From CAVUPF01 sp963743285 (GTDB taxonomy: Bacteria > Actinomycetota > Thermoleophilia > Solirubrobacterales > 70-9), in NCBI GenBank assembly GCA_963743285.1, contig CAVUPF010000001.1:558001-622000 (forward strand): a stretch of 64,000 nucleotides of DNA. Direction: 5' to 3'. Shown here one piece after another: positions 52,931-61,083 of this stretch. The notes beneath the pieces are model-generated. The model searched no databases and was not told the origin of the DNA. It saw only the letters and a program-made list of their open reading frames with translations. The first letter of the stretch is position 1; the number at the start of each line of letters is the position of its first letter. The translations under genes were made by a program, and so were the position numbers.

Positions 52931-53158
52931 ATGGCAGCGCACCTCTGGCCAGATGTTCCCGATGAGCAGCGATGGGCGCATGAGCTGATGGAGGAACGGC
53001 TGCAGCGAACCAGCCAGCCGCCGCAGGAGCTCTCCGCCCGCGCCGGGGAGCTTCGCGCCCAGGCCGCGAAGACCGACATCAAGGGCTTCCGCGACGCGGC
53101 GCTCGCCTTGGCCGATCGCTACGAGCAAGCCGCCGCGGCTCGCCTAGCCTCTGCGTAG
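52931..53158 (+). CDS. Small hypothetical helical protein
   Basis: 75 residues from ATG 52931: AAHLWPDVPDEQRWAHELMEERLQ-type start, then two Ala-rich helices (SARAGELRAQAAKTDIKGFR, DAALALADRYEQAAAARLA). It could be a small coiled protein. No family is recognised. The frame is open 14 codons further upstream. Confidence 0.5.
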   Translation: MAAHLWPDVPDEQRWAHELMEERLQRTSQPPQELSARAGELRAQAAKTDIKGFRDAALALADRYEQAAAARLASA

Positions 53159-53208
53159 CTCTACAGCGAGCGCAGCTCGGGCAGCAGTTCAAGACAGCGT
53201 CTGGCTGG

Positions 53209-53624
53209 CTACGAGACCTTCTGTCGGCCCCTGCCTGAACCGTTGTCTGACTCCACCGCGATCGGCAACGCGCGTAGGCGCAGCCGCCCCCGCGAGAGGC
53301 TCGCAATTGCCCCCTTGCCGAGCGCGTCGCTGATCGCAGGCAGGTTCGCTGTGAGCAGATCGGCTTGCTCGCCGGGGGGCATATGGCACCGCGGAGCGCA
53401 ATAGGACCACTGAGGGAGCAGCAAGGGAGCCCAGCGCAAGCAGCGCCCCAAAGTCCGCATCGGCCGGTCATGAGGACTCGATCCTGATCGGAGGCGGCCC
53501 ACAGGATCCCGGGGTCCAGCGCCCTCATCAGCCCAACGGCGGCGACGTGGACGGAGTCATACCCGGCCTCGCGCAGACGACGCGCAACCTCAGGGGAGAG
53601 GTTCGCGTCGAGGAGGAACCTCAC
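53209..53624 (-). pseudogene. DUF5615 (PIN-like) toxin gene, frameshifted
   Basis: Family sequence is spread over three frames: VRFLLDANLSPEVARRLREAGYDSVHV and DPGILWAASDQDRVLM in the first, SVVLLRSAVPYA-type sequence in the second, and EQADLLTANLPAISDALGKGAIASLSRGRLRLRALPI in the third. Together they make a typical DUF5615 PIN-like nuclease, usually the toxin of a DUF433 antitoxin pair. The GTG at 53624 is the likely start. Decay or sequencing indels cannot be separated here. Confidence 0.6.
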
Positions 53625-53855
53625 CCCGGGGGCGGCCACGGACAACTCACGCTCCTGCGTCGCTGCCGCCGCGTATTCGAGCGCCGCGAGTACGTCGTCG
53701 CGTTCGAGGTAGGGGTGGGGTAGTCAGCGAGGACCTCCTCCACGCCGTTGCCCGTCGCCAGCTGCCCCAGCACTGCACTGACGTCACGCGGGTGTCGCGG
53801 ATGCAGGGAAGCCTGCGCATTCGGTTCGGTCGACGGTAATCCGATCGAGAGCCAT
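53625..53855 (-). pseudogene. DUF433 antitoxin gene, frameshifted
   Basis: From ATG 53855: MALDRITVD in one frame, LPCIRDTRVT in a second, SAVLGQLATGNGVEEVLADYP in a third, and YLERDDVLAALEYAAAATQE in a fourth. Put together they give a standard DUF433 (VapB-like) antitoxin directly before the DUF5615 gene. At least three indels in 230 bases indicate decay or poor local sequence. Confidence 0.6.
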
Positions 53856-53988
53856 AACGCCTATCAGGGTAGATGAGCGCGCGGAACCGGCGCCGCGACG
53901 AGATCGCGGTTGCCCCCCACGGAACTCTGTCGCCCGATGAAAGTCTCTACACTTGGGGGCCTAGACGGTTGGCGCCGAGTCCCGTTTC

Positions 53989-54492
53989 TTACTTATTCAC
54001 CATCCCCGTGGGTGAGATCGTGTACCAGTAGCCGCCGTTGGCGTTGAGTCCTTGTCCTGTCGCCATACCGGGAGAGGTATTGGAGATGTAGGTGTAGAGG
54101 GGCCAGCCGGCATAGGTGGCTACCCCTCCGCCTTCGGAATCCGGGTCGCTGCCGAGCAGCGACTGCTTCACCTGCCCCGCAGCAATGGGCTTTTCGCCGG
54201 AGACCAATTTGACCGGCGGCCAAACACCCGCACAAGTGCTCAGACACGTGACCTTGCTATGCATGTCAGGGGCGAACGTATAGAGGGTCAACCCTTCGCT
54301 GTTGACAAGCACCTTGCCCAGGTTGGATACCGACCCTGCCGAGATCTTCACTCCCTGCGTGGAGGGTCCAGGCCTAGCTGATGCTCGGCTCGTTGACGCA
54401 GACGGCGTTGTCGTGCTGCTGGCGCTGCTCCCACAGCCAGCAATGATGATCGCGGCGACGGGAAGGGCGAGCACTGCGGCAAGCTTCCTCAT
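53989..54492 (-). CDS. COG4315-type lipoprotein (Yx(FWY)xxD secreted repeat)
   Basis: 167 residues from ATG 54492: a lipoprotein signal (VAAIIIAGCGSS), a Ser/Thr/Pro linker, and two secreted-repeat units. The first has GLTLYTFAPDMHSKVTCLSTC followed by AGVWPP, and the second GWPLYTYISNTSPG. The Yx(FWY)xxD and C-x3-C-x-x-W-P-P motifs define the COG4315 family, whose biochemical role is unknown. It is one of five copies within 10 kb. The start is four codons inside the open frame. Confidence 0.85.
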   Translation of the reverse strand: MRKLAAVLALPVAAIIIAGCGSSASSTTTPSASTSRASARPGPSTQGVKISAGSVSNLGKVLVNSEGLTLYTFAPDMHSKVTCLSTCAGVWPPVKLVSGEKPIAAGQVKQSLLGSDPDSEGGGVATYAGWPLYTYISNTSPGMATGQGLNANGGYWYTISPTGMVNK

Positions 54493-54531
54493 TGGGTTCT
54501 CCACTGGATGCGCGCTGCTAGCGGCTCCCCC

Positions 54532-55683
54532 TCAGTGGAGCAGCCGCAGCGCATTTTCGCCATCGTCGACGTAGTAGACGTCGCCTTCTTTGACGACCAG
54601 CCCGAACAGGGATCCCGCGCCGGTCTTCGTATCAGCCGTGCGCACGGCGACCTGCTTGCCGGCGGGCGTCGTTTCGACCAGGTTGCCATCGCCGGCATTG
54701 GTCGTCAGGATGTTGCCGCTCGGAGTGAGCGCCAGCCCGAGTGGTTGCTTGAGGTGTCCCCCCGCTGAGACGGTTGTCCCGCCGCCTTCGGCCGCAGTCG
54801 TGCGGGTCGCCGCCTGGGGGATCGCGGTGATCCGGTTATCCAGCGTATCTGCGAGATAGAGCGTCCCGTTGCTCGCCAGCGCGACCCCGGTCGGGCCGAT
54901 CACGAGCGCTTCGGGGCTGTCGATCCAGGGGATCTTGTCGGCGATCACCTGTTCGCTGAGGACCTTCGGCGGCTGGCCGGGACCCGAGCGCAGGAGGATT
55001 CGCAGCACGGTCGAGTTCTTGTCCGTATGCACGCCCTGCTTGGCGCCGCCATTCAGCGCCATGCTGACGAAAAGAGTTGTGGTCGAGCCATGGCTGACCG
55101 AGGTCATATCCCAGGGGCCCTGGATCTGGCTGCCGGCGATCGTGCTCACCGGGTGCCCATTGCTGTCGAGGACGATCAAGCAACCCGCCTTGGCGGTGGC
55201 GGACATGCCGTTGGTAGTCGGCAGGCTGCCGACTACGACGTAGCCGCCAGGAAGGATGCTCAGCGCGGTCGTCAAGCCGACTCCGCCGGGGCAGCTCCCC
55301 GGCAAGGTCATGGGGTCGATCTTGGCGAAAAGTGAGCTCTTGCCAGCCGTGCTGATCTGATCGATCGTCGTGCCGGTGCCCTGGGCGTTGGCCCTGTCGT
55401 TGTAGTTGCTGACCAGCAGTTGGCCGGCGACCAGCTTGCCCGTCGTGCTCGGGACCACGACGATGCCGTAGGGATTGACGTCACCGTTGGCGGGCACCGT
55501 GGAGGTCAAGGTCTTGACCGCCTTGAGCGGGGCGATGAACGCCGCCTGGCTCGCGGCAGCTGCCGATGAACCTGCATTGGCGGCTGAGGTCGACGTGGAC
55601 GTAGAGCCGCTATTGCTCGATCCTCCACATCCGGCAATCGCCAGCGTCGCGACTGCGCCGAGAAGAATCAAAGGCCTAGGCAT
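54532..55683 (-). CDS. Lipoprotein with NHL-like beta-propeller
   Basis: 383 residues from ATG 55683: lipobox (LGAVATLAIAGCGGSS), a Ser/Thr/Ala linker, then repeated propeller-like strands such as VNPYGIVVVPST, GPWDMTSVSHGSTTTLFVSM, SPEALVIGPTGVALASNGTLYLAD, LKQPLGLALTPSGNILTTNAGDGNLVE and LFGLVVKEGDVYYVDDGEN. The periodic PxGLAL..G.lyvaD pattern is NHL-type. Probably an extracellular binding propeller. It follows the COG4315 lipoprotein on the same strand. Confidence 0.78.
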   Translation of the reverse strand: MPRPLILLGAVATLAIAGCGGSSNSGSTSTSTSAANAGSSAAAASQAAFIAPLKAVKTLTSTVPANGDVNPYGIVVVPSTTGKLVAGQLLVSNYNDRANAQGTGTTIDQISTAGKSSLFAKIDPMTLPGSCPGGVGLTTALSILPGGYVVVGSLPTTNGMSATAKAGCLIVLDSNGHPVSTIAGSQIQGPWDMTSVSHGSTTTLFVSMALNGGAKQGVHTDKNSTVLRILLRSGPGQPPKVLSEQVIADKIPWIDSPEALVIGPTGVALASNGTLYLADTLDNRITAIPQAATRTTAAEGGGTTVSAGGHLKQPLGLALTPSGNILTTNAGDGNLVETTPAGKQVAVRTADTKTGAGSLFGLVVKEGDVYYVDDGENALRLLH

Positions 55684-55890
55684 GTGGGATGTCTCCTGTC
55701 TGAGGATGGGCAACGGACTGGGCTCGACCAGCTTCACCGACGGCATACGGGGAGATCGGCTCGAAGGTTCAGACAGTTAGGCCGGAGCTCGCCTCTCGGA
55801 TCGCCGGTCGGACTTGAACCTTCCGAGGCCTGAGACCGTAAAGCGTCTAAGAGGACATCGGTCGGGCAACGCAGAGGCACAAAGGAGGAG

Positions 55891-56742
55891 ATGAGCGAGA
55901 TGGGTGTCAGCTACCAGGACGTTGCACCATTGGCCCCTCTGTCGCGCCGGGGCTCGGCCGTCCGCCTTGCGATCGGCACTTCGCTCGCAAGTCTCGCCCT
56001 GGCGAGCTTTCCGGCGCTGGCCGCCGCCGCCGCTCCGAGCGCAACGGTCGATCCCGCAGTTCAGATTGCGGGCGGGTTCAGCCTCAAGGGCACGATCGAA
56101 CCGCATGAACTGGACACCCACTACCACTTCGAATACGGCACCACGACGAGCTACGGCACCAACGTCCCGGTTCCCGTCGCCGACGTCGGCTCAGGTGGTC
56201 TCTATTACCCCAGCGTCTACGTCTCTCAAACCGTCACCGGCCTGCAGGCGGGCACGACCTATCACTTCCGTCTTGCTGCAAGCAACTCCGCCGGGTCTGC
56301 GACCAGCGGCGATGAAACCTTCACCACTCCGGCTGGCCTTGAAGCGCCACCGCCGCCCACCGAATACCCAACCGAATCGGGTCCCACCCACAAGGGCAAG
56401 AGGGTCGTGGTCAAGGAGGTAAAGGTCAAGGGCAAGACAACTCTCACCACGATCAGAGGCCACACCCTCTACAGCCTCACCGTCGAGATGCACGGCACGT
56501 TCATCTGCACCATGAGCAGCGGCTGCCTCGCCCTTTGGCATCCGCTCGAAGTGCCGGCCGGAGTGATTCCGAAGGGGCCGGTGAAGCTGGGCACGATCAA
56601 ACGGCCCGAAGGCGGAGTGCAGGTCACCTACCGGGGCCTGCCGCTCTACAGCTTCGCCGGGGACAAGAGGTCGGGACAAGCCAAGGGCGAGGGACTGAAG
56701 GACGTTGGTACCTGGCACGAGGTAGTGGCGCCGACACGCTGA
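55891..56742 (+). CDS. Exported fusion: fibronectin-like module plus COG4315-type repeat
   Basis: 283 residues; ATG after AAAGGAGGAG. Signal peptide (GTSLASLALASFPALAAAAA), one fibronectin-like module (HYHFEYGTTTSYGTNVPVPV, TGLQAGTTYHFRLAASNSAG), a linker, then the secreted repeat (GHTLYSLTVEMHG, CTMSSGCLALWHP, GLPLYSFAGDKRSG). The module is nearly the same as one in 57991-58761, and the C-terminal part is very close to the whole protein at 60588-61049. It therefore looks like a product of module shuffling between neighbours. Confidence 0.8.
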   Translation: MSEMGVSYQDVAPLAPLSRRGSAVRLAIGTSLASLALASFPALAAAAAPSATVDPAVQIAGGFSLKGTIEPHELDTHYHFEYGTTTSYGTNVPVPVADVGSGGLYYPSVYVSQTVTGLQAGTTYHFRLAASNSAGSATSGDETFTTPAGLEAPPPPTEYPTESGPTHKGKRVVVKEVKVKGKTTLTTIRGHTLYSLTVEMHGTFICTMSSGCLALWHPLEVPAGVIPKGPVKLGTIKRPEGGVQVTYRGLPLYSFAGDKRSGQAKGEGLKDVGTWHEVVAPTR

Positions 56743-56755
56743 TGGTCAGACCATC
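56741..56755. repeat. 15-base palindrome at the end of 55891-56742
   Basis: GATGGTC-A-GACCATC, two 7-base arms with a single central base, overlaps the stop codon. It could form a short hairpin, but no T-run follows, so a terminator is doubtful. Confidence 0.3.
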
Positions 56756-57187
56756 GGCTGACTGCTACCTCTCGTCGTCCTTGGCTGATCGACGGGAGAG
56801 CGTGTTGCGCAGCAACTTGACGGACTGCGTGCCTGAGGCTACAAATGGAGAACACGCGCTTTCGGCTGATCAGGCGATCATTTGATCTAGCCTTCCGCCC
56901 GTCGGCCTTCGTGGAATCGCGACCCGGGAACTCATTGCTTCGCGGTTCGCTAAACCCTCCGCGGTGCGACCGGACTAGCTCAGGTGTGTCTAGCTGGATG
57001 TGGCGAAGAACCCGCACGATGGCACCAGTGGGCAGGGGGTAGCCAAAGTAGTGCCTTGGTCGCAGCCGAACGCGGCAAGACGCCGGCTAGACGCGACGCT
57101 CTCCAGTCCCTCGGGCCGTCGGCCGTTTGGTGCTGACCTGCCACTGAACCCACGCGCCAGGTTGCGGGTATGCCGAGAGTGACACCT
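56743..57187. other. Intergenic stretch, about 445 bases, nothing recognised
   Basis: No gene, RNA or repeat is recognised apart from the palindrome at its left edge. Short frames on both strands are not protein-like. A promoter for the following lipoprotein gene is expected here but no clear boxes are seen. Confidence 0.5.
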
Positions 57188-57850
57188 ATGGAGTCACTCA
57201 TCTCACAGCGCTGGCTTGGGCGCCAGCAAGTCTGGCCGCGGCCGCGGCCATCGAGAGCTACCGCCCAACCACAGGGACCAAGGCGTCTCCTGGGCGGCAG
57301 CGCCGTCCCAGCACCGATTGCCGTGGCCGCTGTGGTGATAGCGCTCGCTGGTTGCGGCGCGGGCTCAGCCGGCGTCCATTCCGAGGCTGGCCGAGCGGCG
57401 GCCCTGCGGCGCTACCTAGCGCAAGTTGAGCCGATCCGGCTCGCCGTCAATCGACTGCTGGGCAGAGCCGATCCGACCCTGATCGCCTACAGCGACCATG
57501 GGCTCAGCGCGCGAAACGCAGAGCGGCGGATGAATGCGCTCGAGCACCAGTTTGCCGCCTACACGGTCCAGATCAACGGGCTCAGCCCCGTGCCCGCCGA
57601 GTTGAGCGCTGCGCAGCGAAGCTACGCCCATACCTACATCCTTGAGGACGCCTACCTCAGCGCGCTCGTGGCAGCGATCCCGGATCGCAGCTTTGACGAT
57701 CTCCCCGACACCCAGGATGCCCAGCGCGCCGCGATCATCGGCTGGCGGACAAGGCTCGAAGTTCTCGCCGATCGCCTCGGCGTGCAGCTTCCCTCCGACA
57801 TCGGGGTTGCGGGCAGGGGGGAGATAGCTCCATCGCCCATGGGTAGTTGA
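57188..57850 (+). CDS. Hypothetical lipoprotein
   Basis: 220 residues from ATG 57188 (57170 also possible). A lipobox lies unusually far in (APIAVAAVVIALAGCGAG, Cys about residue 57), after a basic Arg/Pro-rich leader. The mature part is mostly helical (RAAALRRYLAQVEPIRLAVN, NAERRMNALEHQFAAYTVQI, ELSAAQRSYAHTYILEDAYL). No family is recognised. The true start may lie closer to the signal, but no standard start codon was found there. Confidence 0.65.
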   Translation: MESLISQRWLGRQQVWPRPRPSRATAQPQGPRRLLGGSAVPAPIAVAAVVIALAGCGAGSAGVHSEAGRAAALRRYLAQVEPIRLAVNRLLGRADPTLIAYSDHGLSARNAERRMNALEHQFAAYTVQINGLSPVPAELSAAQRSYAHTYILEDAYLSALVAAIPDRSFDDLPDTQDAQRAAIIGWRTRLEVLADRLGVQLPSDIGVAGRGEIAPSPMGS

Positions 57851-57990
57851 TCCCGACTTTAGGGCCGATGATCGCCTCCCTCAGGTGCGGAGACACGACT
57901 TTTGGCATCGCGATCGAACCTTTCCGCAAGTTCGACCGTAGACCGTTCAGAGAAAGCCCAATTTGGGTCCGAGGAGCTTGACGAGGAGGG

Positions 57991-58761
57991 ATGAGCGAGA
58001 TGCAGACTAGGGACCGAGACGATCGACCCTCGCGCCTCAGGCGCCATCGAGGCCGGGCCGTTCGTTGGCTTGTCGCCGCCGCCCTTTCACCCCTCGCGCT
58101 TGTCGCCTTCCCCGGCTCGGCCGCCGCGATCATCTACGCGGCTCCCTTGGTCGTTGCCAAGCCGGCGGTCCAGACCGCCGGCGGCTTCGAACTCAAGGGG
58201 TCGGTCGATCCCTACGGGCTGGACACCCACTACCACTTCGAATACGGCACGACGACCAGCTACGGCACCAACGTCCCGGTTCCCGACGCCGACGCGGGCT
58301 CCAATGAAGGCTTCGTTCCAGTCTCCCAGACGGTCACCGGCCTGCAGCCGGGCACCACCTACCACTTCCGCCTCGAGGCCTCTAACTCTTACGGGCCGAA
58401 GACCAGCAACGACGAAACCTTCACGACGCCATCAGACTCCGGCACGCCGCCGCCCAGCAATCAGTTCACGATCGGTGCAGCGACGACCAAGGGAGCGACC
58501 GCGACGCTGGCGGTCACGGTGCCCGATCCGGGCATAGTCTCTGCCTCGGGCAAGGACCTGAAGGCGGCCACCATTACCGCCGCTGAAGGCGGTGCCGTGA
58601 AGTTGAAACTGAAGCTGAGCGCTGCCGGCTCAAAGGCCCTGAAGAAGGCCAAGAGCCACAAGCTGAAGCTGAAGGCAAAGATCAGCTTCCTTCCCACCGG
58701 CGGCAGCGCGGGAAGCATGAGCAAAACCCTGACCTTCAAGCAGACGGGTGGCCGTCGCTAG
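57991..58761 (+). CDS. Exported fibronectin-like protein with Lys-rich C-terminal domain
   Basis: 256 residues; ATG after GAGGAGGG. Signal region (AALSPLALVAFPGSAAAIIY), a fibronectin-like module (HYHFEYGTTTSYGTNVPVPD, TGLQPGTTYHFRLEASNSYG), and a C-terminal domain (FTIGAATTKGATATLAVTVP, SGKDLKAATI, Lys-rich KALKKAKSHKLKLKAKISFL, PTGGSAGS). The leader MSEM and ribosome-binding region resemble those of 55891-56742, supporting duplication. The C-terminal domain recurs in 50072-51745 and 58808-60526. Confidence 0.8.
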   Translation: MSEMQTRDRDDRPSRLRRHRGRAVRWLVAAALSPLALVAFPGSAAAIIYAAPLVVAKPAVQTAGGFELKGSVDPYGLDTHYHFEYGTTTSYGTNVPVPDADAGSNEGFVPVSQTVTGLQPGTTYHFRLEASNSYGPKTSNDETFTTPSDSGTPPPSNQFTIGAATTKGATATLAVTVPDPGIVSASGKDLKAATITAAEGGAVKLKLKLSAAGSKALKKAKSHKLKLKAKISFLPTGGSAGSMSKTLTFKQTGGRR

Positions 58762-58807
58762 CACCGGGAATGTCACCGTCGGCCGACTCACACACAACGG
58801 AGGAACG

Positions 58808-60526
58808 ATGATGAGCAACTCGAACAGCGACCACCACGCTCCACGGACACCGAGGGCACGGTGGTGGCGAGGCACCCTTGCTCGCACCCTCCTGTGCGGC
58901 TCGATCGCGGCCCTCGCCCTCGCGGTTTTGCCCTCCGTCGCCGAGGCGTGCGGTCCGTACGCTCCCTTCATCGGCAGCCCCTCGGCCACCCCGAGCCACA
59001 CCAGCGCGAAAGTGACTGTAAGCATCGACACGTACTGCTACGCAACAAACTACACGATCGAATACGGACCGACCCCAAGCTACGGATCAAGCGTGTCCGG
59101 TGTAACCGGTGCCGCCGAAAACGAAATGGTCGAAAAGACGATCTCGGGGTTGACCGAAAACACCGAATACCACTACAAGATTACGGCCAGCAACTCGTAC
59201 GGATCGGCGACCCCAACATCTGGTCACACATTCAGAACTCTGGGGAACGCCACGAAACCGACCGTGACCGTGAACGCGGCAACCCCGATCACCGGAGGCG
59301 AGGAACTCAGCGGCACTATCAACCCAAACGGATCTCCGATAACCAGTTACCATTTTGAATACAGCGCAGAAGGCAGCGGCGTGTACGAATCTGTCGCCGG
59401 CGAACAGACCAACCCGCAGGGAAGCGCCGCGGTGACGGTTTCGGTGAAACTGAAAATTCCCGAAAAACTCCTTCCCAATACGACCTATAGCGTCCGCCTG
59501 TTTGCCGAAAATGCCGGTGGTCCCGAAACAAAACAGGGACCCAGCTTTACAACTCCCAAAGCGGAAAATGAAAGCGCTCCGGCGGCCACCGCAAGACCCG
59601 CGATCGAAATAACCCAGACCTCGGCAACGCTTAAGGGAGAAATCAATCCCGACGGTCTGAAAACGACATACCATTTCGAATTCGGGAAGTCGATTGCTTA
59701 CGGCACCAACCGGCCCGAAACCGAAGCGGAACTCGCGGCCGGTGAAACCACGAAATCCGTGGAAGCGGACATTTCCGAGTTAGAACCGAACACGACCTAC
59801 CATTACCGCGTCTTCGCGAAAAACTCGAAAGGCAAAACAGAAAGCGCCGACCGCGAATTCACGACCCTTCCTGAACCGCCGACTGTAGTCGCCACCCCAT
59901 TCACCAAGACGGCGGAAGGCTACGTCATAAACGGCACGGTCAATCCCCACGGAGCCGAAACGTCCTACCACTTCGAATTCGGCACAACTACCGCCTACGG
60001 GACAGATTTCCCCTCACCTGATGCGGTGGTCGCCGGGAGCGGCAACGCACCGGTCGCTGTCTCGGTAGTGGTGGGGGAATTTCCGCCGGGGATCCCCTAC
60101 GACTATCGCCTCGTCGCCCACAACAAAGGCGGCACGAGCACCAGCGAAAACCAGGAATTCACGACCCCGGCTGAAGTCCCTGTGACGCTGCCGATGGTTC
60201 CACCCACGGTGCTCCCACCGCCACCGCCGAACAATTTCAGCGTAGGCCAGGCGACGGCCAAGGGCACCAGCGCGGCGCTTCAGATCAGCGTTCCCGGGCC
60301 CGGCACGGTCACGGCCTCGGGCAAGGATCTGAAGCCAGCGACCACGATTGTTACTGGCGCAGGGAAGATCAGCCTGAAGCTGAAGTTGACCAGTGCCGGC
60401 ACCAAGGCCCTCAAGAAGGCCAAGGGTCACAAGCTGAAGCTGAACGTCAAGATCACCTTCCAGCCCACAGGCGGCAACCCCGCCACCACCAGCAAGAGCC
60501 TGATGTTCAAGAGCAGCGGAAGGTAA
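58808..60526 (+). CDS. Exported protein with four fibronectin-like modules and Lys-rich C-terminal domain
   Basis: 572 residues; ATG after GGAGGA. Signal peptide (LCGSIAALALAVLPSVAEA), then four tandem modules of about 95 residues (for example TNYTIEYGPTPSYGSS, TSYHFEYSAEGSGV, TTYHFEFGKSIAYGTN, TSYHFEFGTTTAYGTD), a Pro-rich hinge, and the shared C-terminal domain (FSVGQATAKGTSAALQISVP, SGKDLKPATT, KALKKAKGHKLKLN). Codons in the middle strongly prefer GAA and AAA over GAG and AAG, unlike the housekeeping genes, hinting at a different history for the inner modules. Confidence 0.8.
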   Translation: MMSNSNSDHHAPRTPRARWWRGTLARTLLCGSIAALALAVLPSVAEACGPYAPFIGSPSATPSHTSAKVTVSIDTYCYATNYTIEYGPTPSYGSSVSGVTGAAENEMVEKTISGLTENTEYHYKITASNSYGSATPTSGHTFRTLGNATKPTVTVNAATPITGGEELSGTINPNGSPITSYHFEYSAEGSGVYESVAGEQTNPQGSAAVTVSVKLKIPEKLLPNTTYSVRLFAENAGGPETKQGPSFTTPKAENESAPAATARPAIEITQTSATLKGEINPDGLKTTYHFEFGKSIAYGTNRPETEAELAAGETTKSVEADISELEPNTTYHYRVFAKNSKGKTESADREFTTLPEPPTVVATPFTKTAEGYVINGTVNPHGAETSYHFEFGTTTAYGTDFPSPDAVVAGSGNAPVAVSVVVGEFPPGIPYDYRLVAHNKGGTSTSENQEFTTPAEVPVTLPMVPPTVLPPPPPNNFSVGQATAKGTSAALQISVPGPGTVTASGKDLKPATTIVTGAGKISLKLKLTSAGTKALKKAKGHKLKLNVKITFQPTGGNPATTSKSLMFKSSGR

Positions 60527-60587
60527 TAGTGTCGGCCCAGGTAGCGGTGCGCCCCCAAAGCCGCTTAACGTCAAACCAAGGAGAATC

Positions 60588-61049
60588 ATGTCGAAGTCCC
60601 AAGCAGTCCGCAGCCCACGAGCCTCAGTAACAGCGACCGTTGTCGCGTTCGCGACTTTGGCGCTTTTCGGCCTCGGCGCAAGCGGCGCTGTCGCCGGCAC
60701 GGGCTCGAAGGTCGTGGTCAAGGAGGCAAAGGTCAAGGGCAAGATGATTCTCACCGCCACCAACGGCCATACCCTTTACAGCCTGAGCGTCGAGAAGCAC
60801 GGCAAGTTCGCCTGCACGAAGAGCAGCGGTTGCACGGCGATTTGGCATCCGCTCAAAGTGGCTGCCGGGGTGAAGCCGAAGGGACCGGTGAAGCTAGGCA
60901 CCGTCAAGCGACCCGAAGGGGGGGTGCAGGTCACCTATCGAGGCCTGCCGCTCTACACCTTTGCCGAAGACACGAAAGCGGGCCAGATCGAAGGCGAAGG
61001 CGTCAAGGACGTTGGCACCTGGCACGCTGCCGTCGTATCAGGTGGGTGA
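60588..61049 (+). CDS. Exported COG4315-type secreted-repeat protein
   Basis: 153 residues; ATG after AAGGAGA. Signal peptide (ATVVAFATLALFGLGASGAVA) followed directly by the repeat pair: GHTLYSLSVEKHGKFACTKS, SGCTAIWHP, KRPEGGVQVTYRGLPLYTFA and EDTKAGQIEGEGVKDVGTWH. It is very similar to the C-terminal 115 residues of 55891-56742, including the VKVKGK lead-in, and so is probably a recent duplicate without the fibronectin module. Confidence 0.85.
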   Translation: MSKSQAVRSPRASVTATVVAFATLALFGLGASGAVAGTGSKVVVKEAKVKGKMILTATNGHTLYSLSVEKHGKFACTKSSGCTAIWHPLKVAAGVKPKGPVKLGTVKRPEGGVQVTYRGLPLYTFAEDTKAGQIEGEGVKDVGTWHAAVVSGG

Positions 61050-61083
61050 GCCAGGGCCGACCTCCTGATCGCACGGCTGCGCG

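Noticed and set aside
56930..56975. Possible tRNA T-arm-like sequence (GCGGTTCGCTAAACCC)
   Set aside because: No matching acceptor, D or anticodon arms could be folded around it.
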